DNA of 64,000 bases from Vibrio cholerae (GCA_009728235.1 WNZI01000005.1:62001-126000); one strand, 5' to 3'; counted from the first letter of the stretch, positions 1-8,724 are shown. The notes: generated from the letters alone by a model not told the origin. Program-made: numbers and translations.

Positions 1-160
1 CCAGCGGACCCCGATCGCGGAGGAGCTCGGCATCCACGCGCAGACCGTGGGGTACCGCGTGCTGCAGCTGCGGGAACTGTTCGGGGACGACCTCAGGGAC
101 CCGCAGGTGCGCTTCGAACTGGAGATCGCCCTGCGCAGTGCGCGCAGGGCGCCCGTCTAG
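1..160 (+). CDS. PucR-family transcriptional regulator, C-terminal end (partial)
   Basis: Only the last 52 codons lie in the window; they are read from base 2 and stop at TAG 158-160. The segment AEELGIHAQTVGYRVLQL is a PucR-type C-terminal helix-turn-helix, followed by the usual 'L-G-D-D-L-R-D-P...R.EL..ALR' tail of this family. Such proteins are activators or repressors of purine, amino-acid or sugar-acid catabolism, and nothing here shows the target. The stop codon overlaps that of the convergent glycosylase gene by two bases. Confidence 0.75.
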   Translation, partial: QRTPIAEELGIHAQTVGYRVLQLRELFGDDLRDPQVRFELEIALRSARRAPV

Positions 161-1020
161 GGGTCCCGGTACGTGGCCGACGTCCAGAGGTGGAAGAGTG
201 CATAGGCGCGGTAGGGGCGCCACGCCTCGGCCAGCCGCTCAGCGTCCCCGATGCTCGGGTTGCCCATGGCCCGCCGTGCCACCAGGTCGCCGGGGGTGAA
301 GGCGTCGGCATCCCGGAGGACACGCACGGCGAGGTAGTCGGCGGACCACGGCCCGATCCCGGGTATCGCGAGAAGCTCCCTCCGCAGGCGTGCGTGGTCC
401 CCGCCGGGGTCGAGGGACAGCCCGGCGACGACGGCGCGGGCCACGTTCTGCACGGTCGCCGCCCGGGTGCGGGTCACGCCGATCACGGCGCGCAGTTCCT
501 CGTGGCGCGCGGACGCAAGGGCCTCCGGCGTGGGGAAACGGATCAGGTCGGACGGCGTAGGAGTCCCGTACGCCGCCGCGAGCCTGCCTCCGAAGGTGCC
601 ACCCGCCGCCACGGACACCTGCTGCCCGAGGACTGTCATGACCGCCGCCTCGAAGGCCTCCGGGTAACCGACAGCGCGCAGGCCGGGGCGCCGGCGCACC
701 AGCGGACCGAGGAGCGGGTCCTGCCCGAGAGCGCGGGCGACGGCGCCGGTGTCGGTATCGAGGTCCAGCCAGGACCGGGAGGTGCGGACGAGCTCGGCGA
801 ACTCGCCGTCGTCGTCGGTGTCCGCCACGAGCTCGACGGTGTCCGGGCGGATGGTGACGGTGACGCGGCGCGGGCCGCCCGTCGTGCCGAGCAGACGCGT
901 GTGCGAGCGCCCGGGCCGGTCCGTCACCTCGCAGCCGGGGATCGCGTGGTTAGCGAGGATCGCTGCCATCGGCCCGGCCTCGAGCGTGCCGTTCGGTACG
1001 AGGACCGCGGTGCGGCTCAC
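157..1020 (-). CDS. DNA-3-methyladenine glycosylase 2 family protein (AlkA-like)
   Basis: Cytosolic base-excision repair enzyme that removes alkylated purines. The 287-residue protein has an AlkA-type N-terminal beta domain (about 1-105) and a helix-hairpin-helix/GPD domain. The hairpin reads IPGIGPWSADYL near residues 219-230, and the catalytic Asp follows in FTPGDL (about residue 245). The GTG start at 1020 is chosen because it overlaps the stop of the upstream SDR gene as GTGA, so the two genes are translationally coupled. A longer reading on the same strand runs through the SDR gene but is only antisense-frame read-through. Family assignment is firm; the substrate range is not visible. 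Confidence 0.88.
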   Translation of the reverse strand: MSRTAVLVPNGTLEAGPMAAILANHAIPGCEVTDRPGRSHTRLLGTTGGPRRVTVTIRPDTVELVADTDDDGEFAELVRTSRSWLDLDTDTGAVARALGQDPLLGPLVRRRPGLRAVGYPEAFEAAVMTVLGQQVSVAAGGTFGGRLAAAYGTPTPSDLIRFPTPEALASARHEELRAVIGVTRTRAATVQNVARAVVAGLSLDPGGDHARLRRELLAIPGIGPWSADYLAVRVLRDADAFTPGDLVARRAMGNPSIGDAERLAEAWRPYRAYALFHLWTSATYRDP

Positions 1021-1817
1021 GGAAGGATGGCGTCCACGTATCCGCCGTCGACCCGCACGGCTGCGCCCGTCGTGGCCGAGGCCAGCGGGGAGGAGAGATA
1101 CGTCACCATGTTCGCGATCTCGGCCGGTTCGATGAGGCGTTCCAGCAGCGACTGGGGGCGGTGGTCCTTCATGAACTGCCGCTGTGCGTCCTCCCACTCG
1201 AGGTCCTTGTCCACCAGCTGGTAGACGAAGTCCTCGACACCACCGGTGTGGGTGGGCCCCGCGATGATGGAGTTCACCGTGACGCCGGTACCCCTGGCCT
1301 CCTTCGCGAAGCCGCGCGAGACGGCGAGCAGCGCCGTCTTGGACACCCCGTAGTGGATCATCTCGGTCGGGATGACGACGGCGGAATCGCTCGCGATGTA
1401 CTGGATGCGGCCCCAGCCCGCCTCGGTCATCCCGGGGAGATAGGCACGCGTCAGGCGGATGGCGGTCAGCACGTTGACCTCGAAGTAGCGGCGCCACTCG
1501 GCGTCGTCGATCTCCAGGGCGGGCTGCGCACCGAAGATGCCGAGGTTGTTGATCAGGATGTCCACCGCCGGCAGGGCCCGGAGCGCCGTCGCGACGCCGT
1601 CGTCCGTGGTGACGTCGGCGGCGACGGACAGGAGGTCGGCGTCCGGCACGTCCGCGCGGATGGTCTCCATGGCACGGGCGACGCTGCGGTTGCTGCGCCC
1701 GTTGACGCCTACGCGGGCGCCTGCTCCGGCAAGCCCGGCTGCGATCGCCAGCCCGATGCCCTGGGTCGAGCCGGTGACGAGCGCCGTCCTGCCGCTGAGA
1801 TCGATTGCCAATGCCAT
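1017..1817 (-). CDS. SDR family NAD(P)-dependent oxidoreductase
   Basis: Classical short-chain dehydrogenase of 266 residues. The nucleotide-binding loop TGSTQGIG is at residues 15-22, NNLG follows the fourth strand, and the catalytic Ser is in IASDSA with YGVSK as the Tyr/Lys pair near residue 156. The C-terminus ends in a normal VDGGY segment. ATG 1817 has AGGAG seven bases upstream. It is the first gene of a two-gene unit with the AlkA-like glycosylase (4-base overlap). The substrate cannot be predicted from the sequence. Confidence 0.87.
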   Translation of the reverse strand: MALAIDLSGRTALVTGSTQGIGLAIAAGLAGAGARVGVNGRSNRSVARAMETIRADVPDADLLSVAADVTTDDGVATALRALPAVDILINNLGIFGAQPALEIDDAEWRRYFEVNVLTAIRLTRAYLPGMTEAGWGRIQYIASDSAVVIPTEMIHYGVSKTALLAVSRGFAKEARGTGVTVNSIIAGPTHTGGVEDFVYQLVDKDLEWEDAQRQFMKDHRPQSLLERLIEPAEIANMVTYLSSPLASATTGAAVRVDGGYVDAILP

Positions 1818-2086
1818 GGGAGCTCCTGGTCGGTCGAGGGGGTTGGATCAACCCTACGACGACGCCGGACCGGGCGAGCGGGCAGTTCGCGCCACCGCGG
1901 CCCGCCTACCACGCTCCCGCCCATCCGTCACATTGCCGGGTGGCTTGACCTGATGGCCCTCGATGGAGAAAAGTCTCAGCGGTAACGGGTATATTGCTCC
2001 CCGTATATGGAATACTTCCGCCTCTTCCGAGGTTGAGAGTGGCATCTGGGCGTCATTCCCGCCCCATAGAAGGAGAATCAACCCCC

Positions 2087-2392
2087 ATGGCAACCGACTA
2101 CGACGAGCCACGCGTTCGCCCGGAAGACCAGCCGGCCAACGAGTCCCTGGAGGCAATCCAGGCACAGCGCAGCGCAACCACGCAGACTGCGCTCATCGAC
2201 GTCGAGGACGGCGAGACAGCCGAAGGCATCGACCTCCCCGGAGCCGATCTCTCGCACGAGGAACTCCTCATCCAGGTCATCCCCCAGCAGGAGGACGAAT
2301 TCACCTGCATGTCCTGTTTCCTGGTGCACCACCGCAGCCAGCTTGCGCGCGAGAAGAATGGCGACAAGTTCTGCACCGAGTGCGAGGGCTGA
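2087..2392 (+). CDS. DUF4193 family protein
   Basis: A 101-residue acidic protein of the actinobacterial DUF4193 family. Diagnostic segments are the MATDYD start, LPGADLSHEEL in the middle and DEFTCMSCFLVHHR near the end. The C-terminal CxxC ... CxxC pairs (CMSC and CTEC) suggest a zinc-ribbon-like metal site. The ATG at 2087 is preceded by AGAAGGAG at a good distance; an upstream in-frame ATG at 1994 lacks a ribosome site and lies in the leader. Function is unknown; the family is near-universal in actinobacteria. A terminator follows the gene. Confidence 0.9.
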   Translation: MATDYDEPRVRPEDQPANESLEAIQAQRSATTQTALIDVEDGETAEGIDLPGADLSHEELLIQVIPQQEDEFTCMSCFLVHHRSQLAREKNGDKFCTECEG

Positions 2393-2412
2393 CAGCCCGT
2401 CCGACATACGTG

Positions 2413-2444
2413 AGCCCCTGGCTTCCTGGCCAGGGGCTTTCTCT
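2413..2444 (+). terminator. Rho-independent terminator after the DUF4193 gene
   Basis: Nine-base perfect stem GCCCCTGGC/GCCAGGGGC (2414-2422 and 2429-2437) with a six-base loop, followed by TTTCTCT. Confidence 0.85.
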
Positions 2445-2494
2445 ATTCGCCGGTCCTGTCGCACGGGTGCGTGTGGCCGCAGTACGGTGATCGC

Positions 2495-3136
2495 ATGAAG
2501 TCCACCCATGTCATCGTCCTGCCCGGAGGCGGCTACACCATGCTGTCCGACAACGAGGGCGAGGTCGTCGCCGAGCGGCTGCGATCCTTCGGTCTGTCGG
2601 CCAGTGTCTTCTCCTACCCCGTCCTCACCCGGCACCCCGCGCCCCTCGACGCCGTCCGTGCGGAGATCCGCAGGGTCCGGGCGTCCGGCGTGGAGCGGGT
2701 GGCACTCCTCGGCTTCTCGGCCGGTGGTCACCTGGCCGGGCACGCGGCCCTCGCACCCGGCGCGCACGACGACGAGACGGTGGATGCCGCCGTCCTCGGC
2801 TACCCCGTGGTGTCCATGCAGCTCGCCACCCATCGTGGCTCGCAGGACGAACTGATCGGCCCCGACGCCGGTGGCCGGCTCCGCGCGGCGACCTCCCTGG
2901 ACCGGCTCGTCACGCCGGAGGCCCCGCCGTTCTTCATCTGGCACACGGCCGAGGACGATGCCGTGCCCGTCGAGCACGCGTACCTGCTCGGACAGGCGCT
3001 CGCCGCCCACGCCGTGCCGCATGCCCTCCACGTCTTCCCGGAGGGCGAGCACGGGCTGGGCCTCGCAGAGGGCCAGGGCGCGGCCGAGCAGTGGAGCCGC
3101 ATGGCAGCTGAATGGCTCCTCGCGCAGGGCTGGTAA
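2495..3136 (+). CDS. Alpha/beta hydrolase (acetyl-esterase/lipase-like)
   Basis: A 213-residue alpha/beta hydrolase, probably a cytosolic carboxylesterase since no signal peptide is present. Visible motifs are the oxyanion-hole stretch LPGGGY near the N-terminus, the nucleophile elbow GFSAGGH, an acid region HTAEDDAVP and the catalytic His in EGEHGLGL. This layout matches the BD-FAE/xylan esterase-like group. ATG 2495 is chosen because it places the first beta strand right at the N-terminus; an upstream in-frame ATG at 2471 adds eight residues without homology. It is a single gene with its own promoter region after the terminator. The natural substrate is unknown. Confidence 0.82.
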   Translation: MKSTHVIVLPGGGYTMLSDNEGEVVAERLRSFGLSASVFSYPVLTRHPAPLDAVRAEIRRVRASGVERVALLGFSAGGHLAGHAALAPGAHDDETVDAAVLGYPVVSMQLATHRGSQDELIGPDAGGRLRAATSLDRLVTPEAPPFFIWHTAEDDAVPVEHAYLLGQALAAHAVPHALHVFPEGEHGLGLAEGQGAAEQWSRMAAEWLLAQGW

Positions 3137-3162
3137 TTTCCTCCAGCGGCCCTCCCGGTACT

Positions 3163-3180
3163 AAGCATGCTTGCTATAGC
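3163..3180 (+). promoter_or_regulatory. Palindrome AAGCATGCTT plus -10-like TATAGC
   Basis: A perfect 10-base palindrome (3163-3172) sits directly on a -10-like TATAGC (3175-3180), about 52 bases before the PRC-barrel gene start. It may be an operator or part of a stress promoter; this is inference from position and symmetry only. Confidence 0.35.
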
Positions 3181-3231
3181 TGCGTGTGCGCCCTACGGTG
3201 AAGGGGAGCCAACCTCCTCGAAAGGGCCACC

Positions 3232-4077
3232 ATGATCACGCTCGACCAGATGAAGGATTCCATGAACGCCGGCGCCAACGTGCTGAGCGAGGACGGCGCG
3301 GTCCTGGGCCCCATGGGCCAGCTCTACGTCGACGACGCCACTGGAGACCCGAGCTGGGTCACGGTCGCCACGCACCAGGCCGGCAACCCCGAGTCCTTCG
3401 CGCCCCTGCGCGGGGCCTCCCTCGACGGGCGCGACGTCCGCCTGCCCTACAGCCACGCGAAGGTCTACGATTCCCCGAAGATGTCGCAGGACGGGCACCT
3501 CAGCCCTGAGGAGGAGCAGCACCTGCTCCGCTACTACGGCCTCATGCCCACCAAGGACGAGGAACTGGCCCAGGCGACGACGCAGTCGGGCAACCGCTCC
3601 TCACGCTCCGACGCCACCGTCGGCCGCTCCGATGCCGCGCTGCACCGGTCGGTCGAGGACGACGACGTGACCATGACGCGCTCTGAGGAGCAACTCCGCG
3701 TCGGCACCGAACTCCGCGAGACCGAACGGGTGCGGCTCGTCAAGCGCGTGGTCACCGAGGACGTCACCATGACAGTGCAGATCCGCCGCGAAGAGCTCGT
3801 CGTCGAGCGTGTCCCGGTCCAGGACGGAGCACCGCTGTACGACGACGGCGCCGGTACCTTCAGCAAGGCCGAGCGCGAGCGCCTCTACTCCGCCGTCGAG
3901 ACCGCGTTCAACGGCGACGTCGTCGAGGTCGTCCTCTACGAGGAGAAGCCCCGCGTGGAGATGGACGTGGTGCCGATCGAGCGCGTCCGCATCAGCCGCG
4001 AGGCCCGGACGCACGACGAGACCGTCAGCGGCCAGGTGCGCAAGGAAGTCATCGAGACGGAGCGCATCGAGCTCTAG
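3232..4077 (+). CDS. PRC-barrel and DUF2382 (YsnF/AvaK) domain protein
   Basis: A 281-residue cytosolic protein with two domains. Residues 1-100 form a PRC-barrel (a small beta domain also found in RimM and photosynthetic reaction-centre H subunits). After a Ser/Asp-rich linker, residues 145-281 form the DUF2382 domain of YsnF/AvaK stress proteins, with the 'SEEQLRVGTE' opening, charged beta strands and EEKPRVEMDVVPIERVRI. ATG 3232 follows a GAAAGG site. Such proteins are linked to general stress responses in actinobacteria, but no biochemical activity is known. Confidence 0.88.
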   Translation: MITLDQMKDSMNAGANVLSEDGAVLGPMGQLYVDDATGDPSWVTVATHQAGNPESFAPLRGASLDGRDVRLPYSHAKVYDSPKMSQDGHLSPEEEQHLLRYYGLMPTKDEELAQATTQSGNRSSRSDATVGRSDAALHRSVEDDDVTMTRSEEQLRVGTELRETERVRLVKRVVTEDVTMTVQIRREELVVERVPVQDGAPLYDDGAGTFSKAERERLYSAVETAFNGDVVEVVLYEEKPRVEMDVVPIERVRISREARTHDETVSGQVRKEVIETERIEL

Positions 4078-4112
4078 GGAACGCACCGGGCCGGCGTCCG
4101 ACGCTGCCCTCC

Positions 4113-4164
4113 GGAACCACGCATCGGATCGCGGGACACCTCCCGCCGTCGGGTGCGTGGTTCC
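4113..4164. terminator. Inverted repeat between convergent genes
   Basis: Eleven-base arms GGAACCACGCA (4113-4123) and TGCGTGGTTCC (4154-4164) with a 30-base loop that can itself fold. It lies between the ends of the PRC-barrel and VOC genes and probably terminates transcription from both sides, although there is no T run. Confidence 0.5.
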
Positions 4165-4177
4165 CGCGTTCCTGCGC

Positions 4178-4576
4178 CTAGTAGTCCCGTGAGGACAGGA
4201 CGCAGAACTCGTTGCCGTCGGGATCGGCCAAAACCTCCCAGGTCACGTCGGAGCCCTGTCCGACATCCGTCCGCTGCGCGCCCAGGCCGATCAGGCGCTC
4301 GATCTCGGCCTCGCGGTCCTGGCTCGTGTGTGGGGCGAAGTCGAGGTGCAGGCGGTTCTTCCCCTGCTTCCGATGCTCCACGGGCACGAACACGAGGCCG
4401 GGCGGTACCTGCTCGAAGGCGAGCGTGGGGCCGAGTTCGCGTGCCCAGGGTGGAATGACGACCGCCTCGTCGTCGGACTCGAACATCACCTCCCAACCGA
4501 GGGCCTCGGACCACCAGCGCGCGAGGTGGCGGTGGTCGGTGGACTCGATGACCGTGGAATACCAGCGAAGTGTCAT
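4178..4576 (-). CDS. VOC family protein (glyoxalase-like domain)
   Basis: A 132-residue member of the vicinal oxygen chelate superfamily. It shows the opening 'STVIESTDHRHLARWWSEAL', a central RLHLDFAP segment and the closing VLADPDGNEFCVLSS, which are typical of the glyoxalase_6 type. The His of HLDF and the Glu of NEF are likely metal ligands. The protein could be a lyase, a dioxygenase or an antibiotic-binding protein; the sequence does not decide between these. It is a single gene, convergent with the PRC-barrel gene. Confidence 0.82.
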   Translation of the reverse strand: MTLRWYSTVIESTDHRHLARWWSEALGWEVMFESDDEAVVIPPWARELGPTLAFEQVPPGLVFVPVEHRKQGKNRLHLDFAPHTSQDREAEIERLIGLGAQRTDVGQGSDVTWEVLADPDGNEFCVLSSRDY

Positions 4577-4704
4577 GACGGGATCATGCCCTCTCCCCGG
4601 GTTCCGCGCACCGGGATCGCGGACATCCTCCGTCCGCAGGACGTCGCCGGCTCGTGGCGTCGATCAACGGATAATAACGTCATGGTCACATGCCCTAATG
4701 CTGC

Positions 4705-4723
4705 TAAGGTCATCCTTACCTGA
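4705..4723 (+). promoter_or_regulatory. IdeR/DtxR-like iron box
   Basis: TAAGGTCATCCTTACCTGA matches the 19-base IdeR/DtxR consensus TTAGGTTAGGCTAACCTAA at 13 positions, including both AGGT/ACCT half-sites. It is 72 bases before the siderophore-binding protein start, where an iron repressor would block the promoter. Confidence 0.7.
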
Positions 4724-4794
4724 TGCTGCGTGGCTCGTCCCCGACCGGCGGTGATTCGGTACCCGTCTGATTCCACCCTCCGGAAGGACCCCCC

Positions 4795-5817
4795 ATGTCC
4801 CGCGCCCCCAGACTCATCGCTCTCGCCGTAGCGGCGACCATGACCGCCGCCCTCGCGGCCTGCGCCACCCCTGCCGAGCAGCCAGCAGCCGGTGCGTCGG
4901 GCAGCGCGGGGGAGATCACGATCGAGCACGCGTTCGGCACCACCACCCTGCCCGAGAAGCCGGAGCGGGTAGCCACCGTGGCCTGGGCCAACCAGGAAGT
5001 TCCGCTGGCACTCGGCGTCGTTCCCGTGGGCATGGCGGCCGTGACCTTCGGTGACGACGACGGCGACGGGATCCTCCCCTGGGTGTCCGACAAGCTCGAG
5101 GAGCTCGGAGGCGAGACGCCCGTGCTGTTCGACGAGACCGACGGCATCGACTTCGAGGCCGTCGCGGACACCGATCCGGACGTGATCCTGGCCGCCTACT
5201 CCGGGCTGACGCAGGAGGACTACGACACCCTGAGCGAGATCGCCCCCGTCGTGGCCTATCCCGAGACCGCCTGGGGCACCCCGTGGCGGGAGATGATCGA
5301 GCTCAACAGCACGGGCATGGGCATGGCGGAGGAAGGCGAGCAGCTCATCGCCGATCTCGACCAGCAGATCAGTGATGCCGCAGCCGAATTCCCCGCCATC
5401 GCCGGCAAGAAGACGATGTTCATGACGCACATCGATCCCACCGACCTCAGCGAGGTCAGCTACTACACCACGCACGACACACGCGTGATGTTCTTCGAGG
5501 ACATCGGCCTCTCGACACCCGAGAGTGTCGCCACGGCTTCCGCCGAGACCGACCTCTTCTCCGGCACCATCAGCACCGAGCAGGCCGACGTCCTCGAGGA
5601 CGTGGACATCATCGTGACTTACGGTGACGACGCCCTCGTCTCCACCCTCGAGGCCGATCCGCTGCTCTCGCAGATCCCGGCGGTCGCGAAGAAGGCGATC
5701 GTCAACCTGCCGAGCACCACCCCCGTCGGCACGGCTGCGAACCCGACGCCCCTGTCCATCTCGTGGGTCCTCGAGGACTACCTCACGCTCATTGCGGAAG
5801 CCGCAGACAAGTCGTAG
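4795..5817 (+). CDS. Iron-siderophore ABC transporter substrate-binding lipoprotein
   Basis: Captures ferric siderophores outside the membrane and delivers them to the permease pair downstream. The 340-residue protein begins with a lipoprotein signal whose lipobox is ALAAC (Cys about residue 22). The FepB/FecB-type periplasmic-binding fold then follows: VATVAWANQE near the first strand, DPDVILAAYSG in the middle and a C-terminal lobe ending ISWVLEDYLTLI. The start has GGAAGGA upstream. The stop overlaps the GTG start of the first permease by one base. The IdeR-like box upstream predicts induction under iron limitation. Confidence 0.9.
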   Translation: MSRAPRLIALAVAATMTAALAACATPAEQPAAGASGSAGEITIEHAFGTTTLPEKPERVATVAWANQEVPLALGVVPVGMAAVTFGDDDGDGILPWVSDKLEELGGETPVLFDETDGIDFEAVADTDPDVILAAYSGLTQEDYDTLSEIAPVVAYPETAWGTPWREMIELNSTGMGMAEEGEQLIADLDQQISDAAAEFPAIAGKKTMFMTHIDPTDLSEVSYYTTHDTRVMFFEDIGLSTPESVATASAETDLFSGTISTEQADVLEDVDIIVTYGDDALVSTLEADPLLSQIPAVAKKAIVNLPSTTPVGTAANPTPLSISWVLEDYLTLIAEAADKS

Positions 5818-6863
5818 TGGCCCCGCCGTCCGTCCCGGAGGTCGCCGCAGGTCCCGCTTCCACGCGGGGCCTGGGGCGCTTCCGGCTGCTGTGGCTGGTC
5901 GTGCTCGTCGGCGTCCTGCTCGCCACCGGGGCGGCGTCGGTGGTCGTCGGCTCCCGCGACGTCGGGGTGGCGGACATCCTGGCCGCCCTCGGCGGCGGCA
6001 CGGACGGATTCGACCAGGCGGCGGTCGCCAAGCGGATCCCGCGCACGCTGCTGGCGTTACTCGCCGGAGCAGGCCTGGGGCTGTCGGGTGCCGTGATGCA
6101 GGGCGTGACGCGCAACCCCCTCGCCGATCCGGGCATCCTCGGCGTCAACACGGGGGCGTCCCTCGCCGTCGTCGCCGCGATCGCCACCGTGGGACTCAGC
6201 TCCGCGACGGGCTACATCTGGGTGGCCATCGCAGGAGCCACCGTCACCGCGGTGTTCGTGTACGTCGTGGGTTCCCTGGGGCGCGGCGGGGCGACCCCCC
6301 TCAAGCTCGCCCTGGCGGGTGCTGCAACGTCGGCGGCCCTGACCTCCCTCATCAGCGCCGTCGTGCTGCCCCGCGGAGACATCTCCGGCAGCGTGCGGTC
6401 ATGGCTCATCGGGGGAGTGGGAGGCGCCACCTTCTCGAGCATCAGCCAGGTGCTCCCGTTCCTGGCGGTGGGTCTCGCCGTCAGCCTCGTGTCCGCACGG
6501 TCCCTGAACTCGCTCGCCCTGGGGGACGAGCTGGCCGCCGGTCTGGGAGAGCGGGTGGCCATCGTGCGCGGGGCTGCCGCGCTCGGGGCCGTCCTCCTCT
6601 GCGGCGCGGTGACCGCGGTGACCGGACCGATCGGATTCGTCGGGCTCGTCGTGCCCCATGCCTGCCGCCTGCTCATCGGCATCGACCACCGGTGGCTCCT
6701 GCCGATGTCCGCCCTGCTGGGAGCGATCCTGCTGACCTCCACGGACGTCCTCGGACGCATCGTGGCCCGCCCGGAGGAGATCGACGTCGGCATCATCACC
6801 GCACTCGTCGGAGCACCCTTCTTCATCTACATCGTCCGACGCCAGAAGGTCCGGGAGCTATGA
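5817..6863 (+). CDS. FecCD-family iron-siderophore ABC permease (first subunit)
   Basis: Inner-membrane permease of 348 residues with about nine hydrophobic segments. FecCD hallmarks are present: RIPRTLLALLAGAGLGLSGA followed by MQGVTRNPLADPGILGVN, and GPIGFVGLVVPHACR plus the C-terminal 'VGAPFFIYIVRR'. The GTG start at 5817 shares its G with the TAG stop of the binding-protein gene. The stop overlaps the second permease as ATGA. It pairs with that permease to form the BtuC-type heterodimer. Confidence 0.92.
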   Translation: MAPPSVPEVAAGPASTRGLGRFRLLWLVVLVGVLLATGAASVVVGSRDVGVADILAALGGGTDGFDQAAVAKRIPRTLLALLAGAGLGLSGAVMQGVTRNPLADPGILGVNTGASLAVVAAIATVGLSSATGYIWVAIAGATVTAVFVYVVGSLGRGGATPLKLALAGAATSAALTSLISAVVLPRGDISGSVRSWLIGGVGGATFSSISQVLPFLAVGLAVSLVSARSLNSLALGDELAAGLGERVAIVRGAAALGAVLLCGAVTAVTGPIGFVGLVVPHACRLLIGIDHRWLLPMSALLGAILLTSTDVLGRIVARPEEIDVGIITALVGAPFFIYIVRRQKVREL

Positions 6864-7918
6864 CGACACTGCAGGCGCCCCCCAGGAGCGGAATCACCGC
6901 CGGTGAGGTGGCAGCGGGACGACGGCGGCGCGCGCTCCGGCGGCGTCTCGTCGTCGGTATCCTCGCCGGACTGATCGTGGCCGCCTTCGCGATCTCCCTC
7001 TCCGTCGGCCAGACCTACTACTCCCCGCGGGACGTCATCGCCGTGATCCTCGGCCAGGAGACGGACGGTGCCGGCTTCACCGTGGGACGGCTCAGGCTTC
7101 CCCGGGCGACGCTCGCGGTGCTCGCCGGGATCTGCTTCGGTATCGGCGGAGTCACGTTCCAGACCATGCTGAGGAATCCCCTCGCGAGCCCGGACATCAT
7201 CGGCATCAGTGCCGGTGCCAGTGCCGCTGCGGCGTTCGCCATCATCACGCTCGGGCTCGGCGCGGCCCAGGTGTCGGTGTTCGCGATCGCCGCCGGACTG
7301 GGGATCGCGCTGCTGGTCTACCTGCTGTCCTTCAAGGACGGCGTGGTGGGAACGCGGCTGATCCTGATCGGCATCGGCATCGCGGCCATGCTCGACAGCG
7401 TGACGGCCTACGTGCTCAGCCGCGCCGCCCAGTGGGACCTGCAGGAAGCGTCGCGCTGGCTCACGGGCAGCCTGAACGGCGCACGCTGGGCCGAGGTCGT
7501 GCCCGTGGCGATCGCCCTCGCGGTCCTCGCCCCGATCCTCCTCACGCAGTCGCGGAACCTGTCGACGTCCCAACTCGGGGACGACACGGCTGCGGCCCTG
7601 GGTGTGCGGGTCGAACGCATGCGGATCGTCGTGATCATCGCCGCGGTCGGGCTCATCGCGTTCGCCACCGCCGCTGCCGGACCCATAGCGTTCGTCGCCT
7701 TTTTGTCCGGCCCCATCGCCGCCAGGATCGTCGGGCCGGGAGGCTCGCTGCTCATCCCCTCGGCGCTGGTCGGGAGCCTGCTCGTGGTGACCGCGGACTT
7801 CCTCGGGCAGTACGCCTTCGACGTGAGGTACCCCGTCGGGGTCATCACCGGCGTCCTCGGAGCGCCCTACCTCGTCTATCTGATCGTGCGGACAAACCGC
7901 TCGGGAGGCTCACTGTGA
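6860..7918 (+). CDS. FecCD-family iron-siderophore ABC permease (second subunit)
   Basis: Second BtuC-type subunit, 352 residues, with an Arg-rich cytoplasmic N-terminus (AAGRRRRALRRR) before the first membrane segment. FecCD motifs are RLPRATLAVLAGICFGIGG, the following NPLASPDIIGISAG, a GPIAFVAFLSGPIA loop and the 'GVITGVLGAPYLVYLI' end. ATG 6860 overlaps the previous stop (ATGA), and its own stop overlaps the GTG start of the ATPase gene (GTGA), so the operon is tightly coupled. Confidence 0.92.
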   Translation: MTTLQAPPRSGITAGEVAAGRRRRALRRRLVVGILAGLIVAAFAISLSVGQTYYSPRDVIAVILGQETDGAGFTVGRLRLPRATLAVLAGICFGIGGVTFQTMLRNPLASPDIIGISAGASAAAAFAIITLGLGAAQVSVFAIAAGLGIALLVYLLSFKDGVVGTRLILIGIGIAAMLDSVTAYVLSRAAQWDLQEASRWLTGSLNGARWAEVVPVAIALAVLAPILLTQSRNLSTSQLGDDTAAALGVRVERMRIVVIIAAVGLIAFATAAAGPIAFVAFLSGPIAARIVGPGGSLLIPSALVGSLLVVTADFLGQYAFDVRYPVGVITGVLGAPYLVYLIVRTNRSGGSL

Positions 7919-8724
7919 CAACTGCCCACACACTCGACATCCAGGACCTGACGCTCGGCTACGGGGCCCGCACCGTGGTGGAGGGGCTCGACCTCCACGT
8001 GCCGATGGGCAGCATCTCGGTGATCGTCGGTGCCAATGCGTGCGGCAAATCGACCCTCCTCCGCTCGATGTCGAGGCTCCTGTCCCCGCGCAGCGGCCAG
8101 GTGGTCCTCGACGGACGGGCCGTGCACGAGATGCCGGCGAAGGAACTCGCCCGGATGCTCGGGCTCCTGCCGCAGTCACCGACGGCGCCGGAAGGCATCA
8201 CCGTCGCCGACCTCGTCGGACGGGGACGGCACCCCCATCAGCGGCTGTTCTCCCGGTGGAGTCCCGCCGACGACGAGGCCGTCGCCGAAGCGCTCACCGC
8301 CACCGCCACCGCGGGCCTCGCCGACCGGCCCGTCGACGAACTCTCAGGAGGGCAGCGCCAGCGCGTCTGGATCGCCATGGCGCTGGCCCAGCGGACCGAC
8401 GTGCTGCTGCTCGACGAGCCGACCACCTTCCTGGACGTCAGCCACCAGCTGGAGGTGCTCGATCTCCTGACCGACCTGAATCGTGCCCGGGGGACCACGA
8501 TCGTCATCGTCCTGCACGACCTCAACCTCGCCGCGCGCTACGCCGACCACCTCATCGCGCTGTCGGCCGGACGGATCCATGCCCTGGGCACGCCGGAGGA
8601 GGTCCTCACGGAGGACACCATCCGGGCGGTCTTTGGCCTCGACAGCCGCGTCATGATCGATCCGACGTCGGGCAAGCCGCTCATGCTCCCGCTAGGACGC
8701 CACCACACGGTCTCAGAGGGGTAA
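7915..8724 (+). CDS. Iron-siderophore ABC transporter ATP-binding protein
   Basis: FepC/FecE-type ATPase of 269 residues. Walker A reads GANACGKST, the Q loop LLPQS, the signature LSGGQRQR, Walker B VLLLDEPTTFLD and the switch His is in VLHDLN. The usual Gly after GAN is replaced by Ala-Cys, which is common in this subfamily. GTG 7915 overlaps the upstream permease stop by four bases. It is the last gene of the siderophore importer operon and is followed by a strong bidirectional terminator. Confidence 0.93.
   Translation: MTTAHTLDIQDLTLGYGARTVVEGLDLHVPMGSISVIVGANACGKSTLLRSMSRLLSPRSGQVVLDGRAVHEMPAKELARMLGLLPQSPTAPEGITVADLVGRGRHPHQRLFSRWSPADDEAVAEALTATATAGLADRPVDELSGGQRQRVWIAMALAQRTDVLLLDEPTTFLDVSHQLEVLDLLTDLNRARGTTIVIVLHDLNLAARYADHLIALSAGRIHALGTPEEVLTEDTIRAVFGLDSRVMIDPTSGKPLMLPLGRHHTVSEG

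Noticed and set aside
1017-1851. Extension of the AlkA reading frame through the SDR gene, giving a 564-residue protein
   Set aside because: The extra residues are Arg/Pro-rich frame-shadow sequence, while the SDR gene in the other frame is complete and has a ribosome site.
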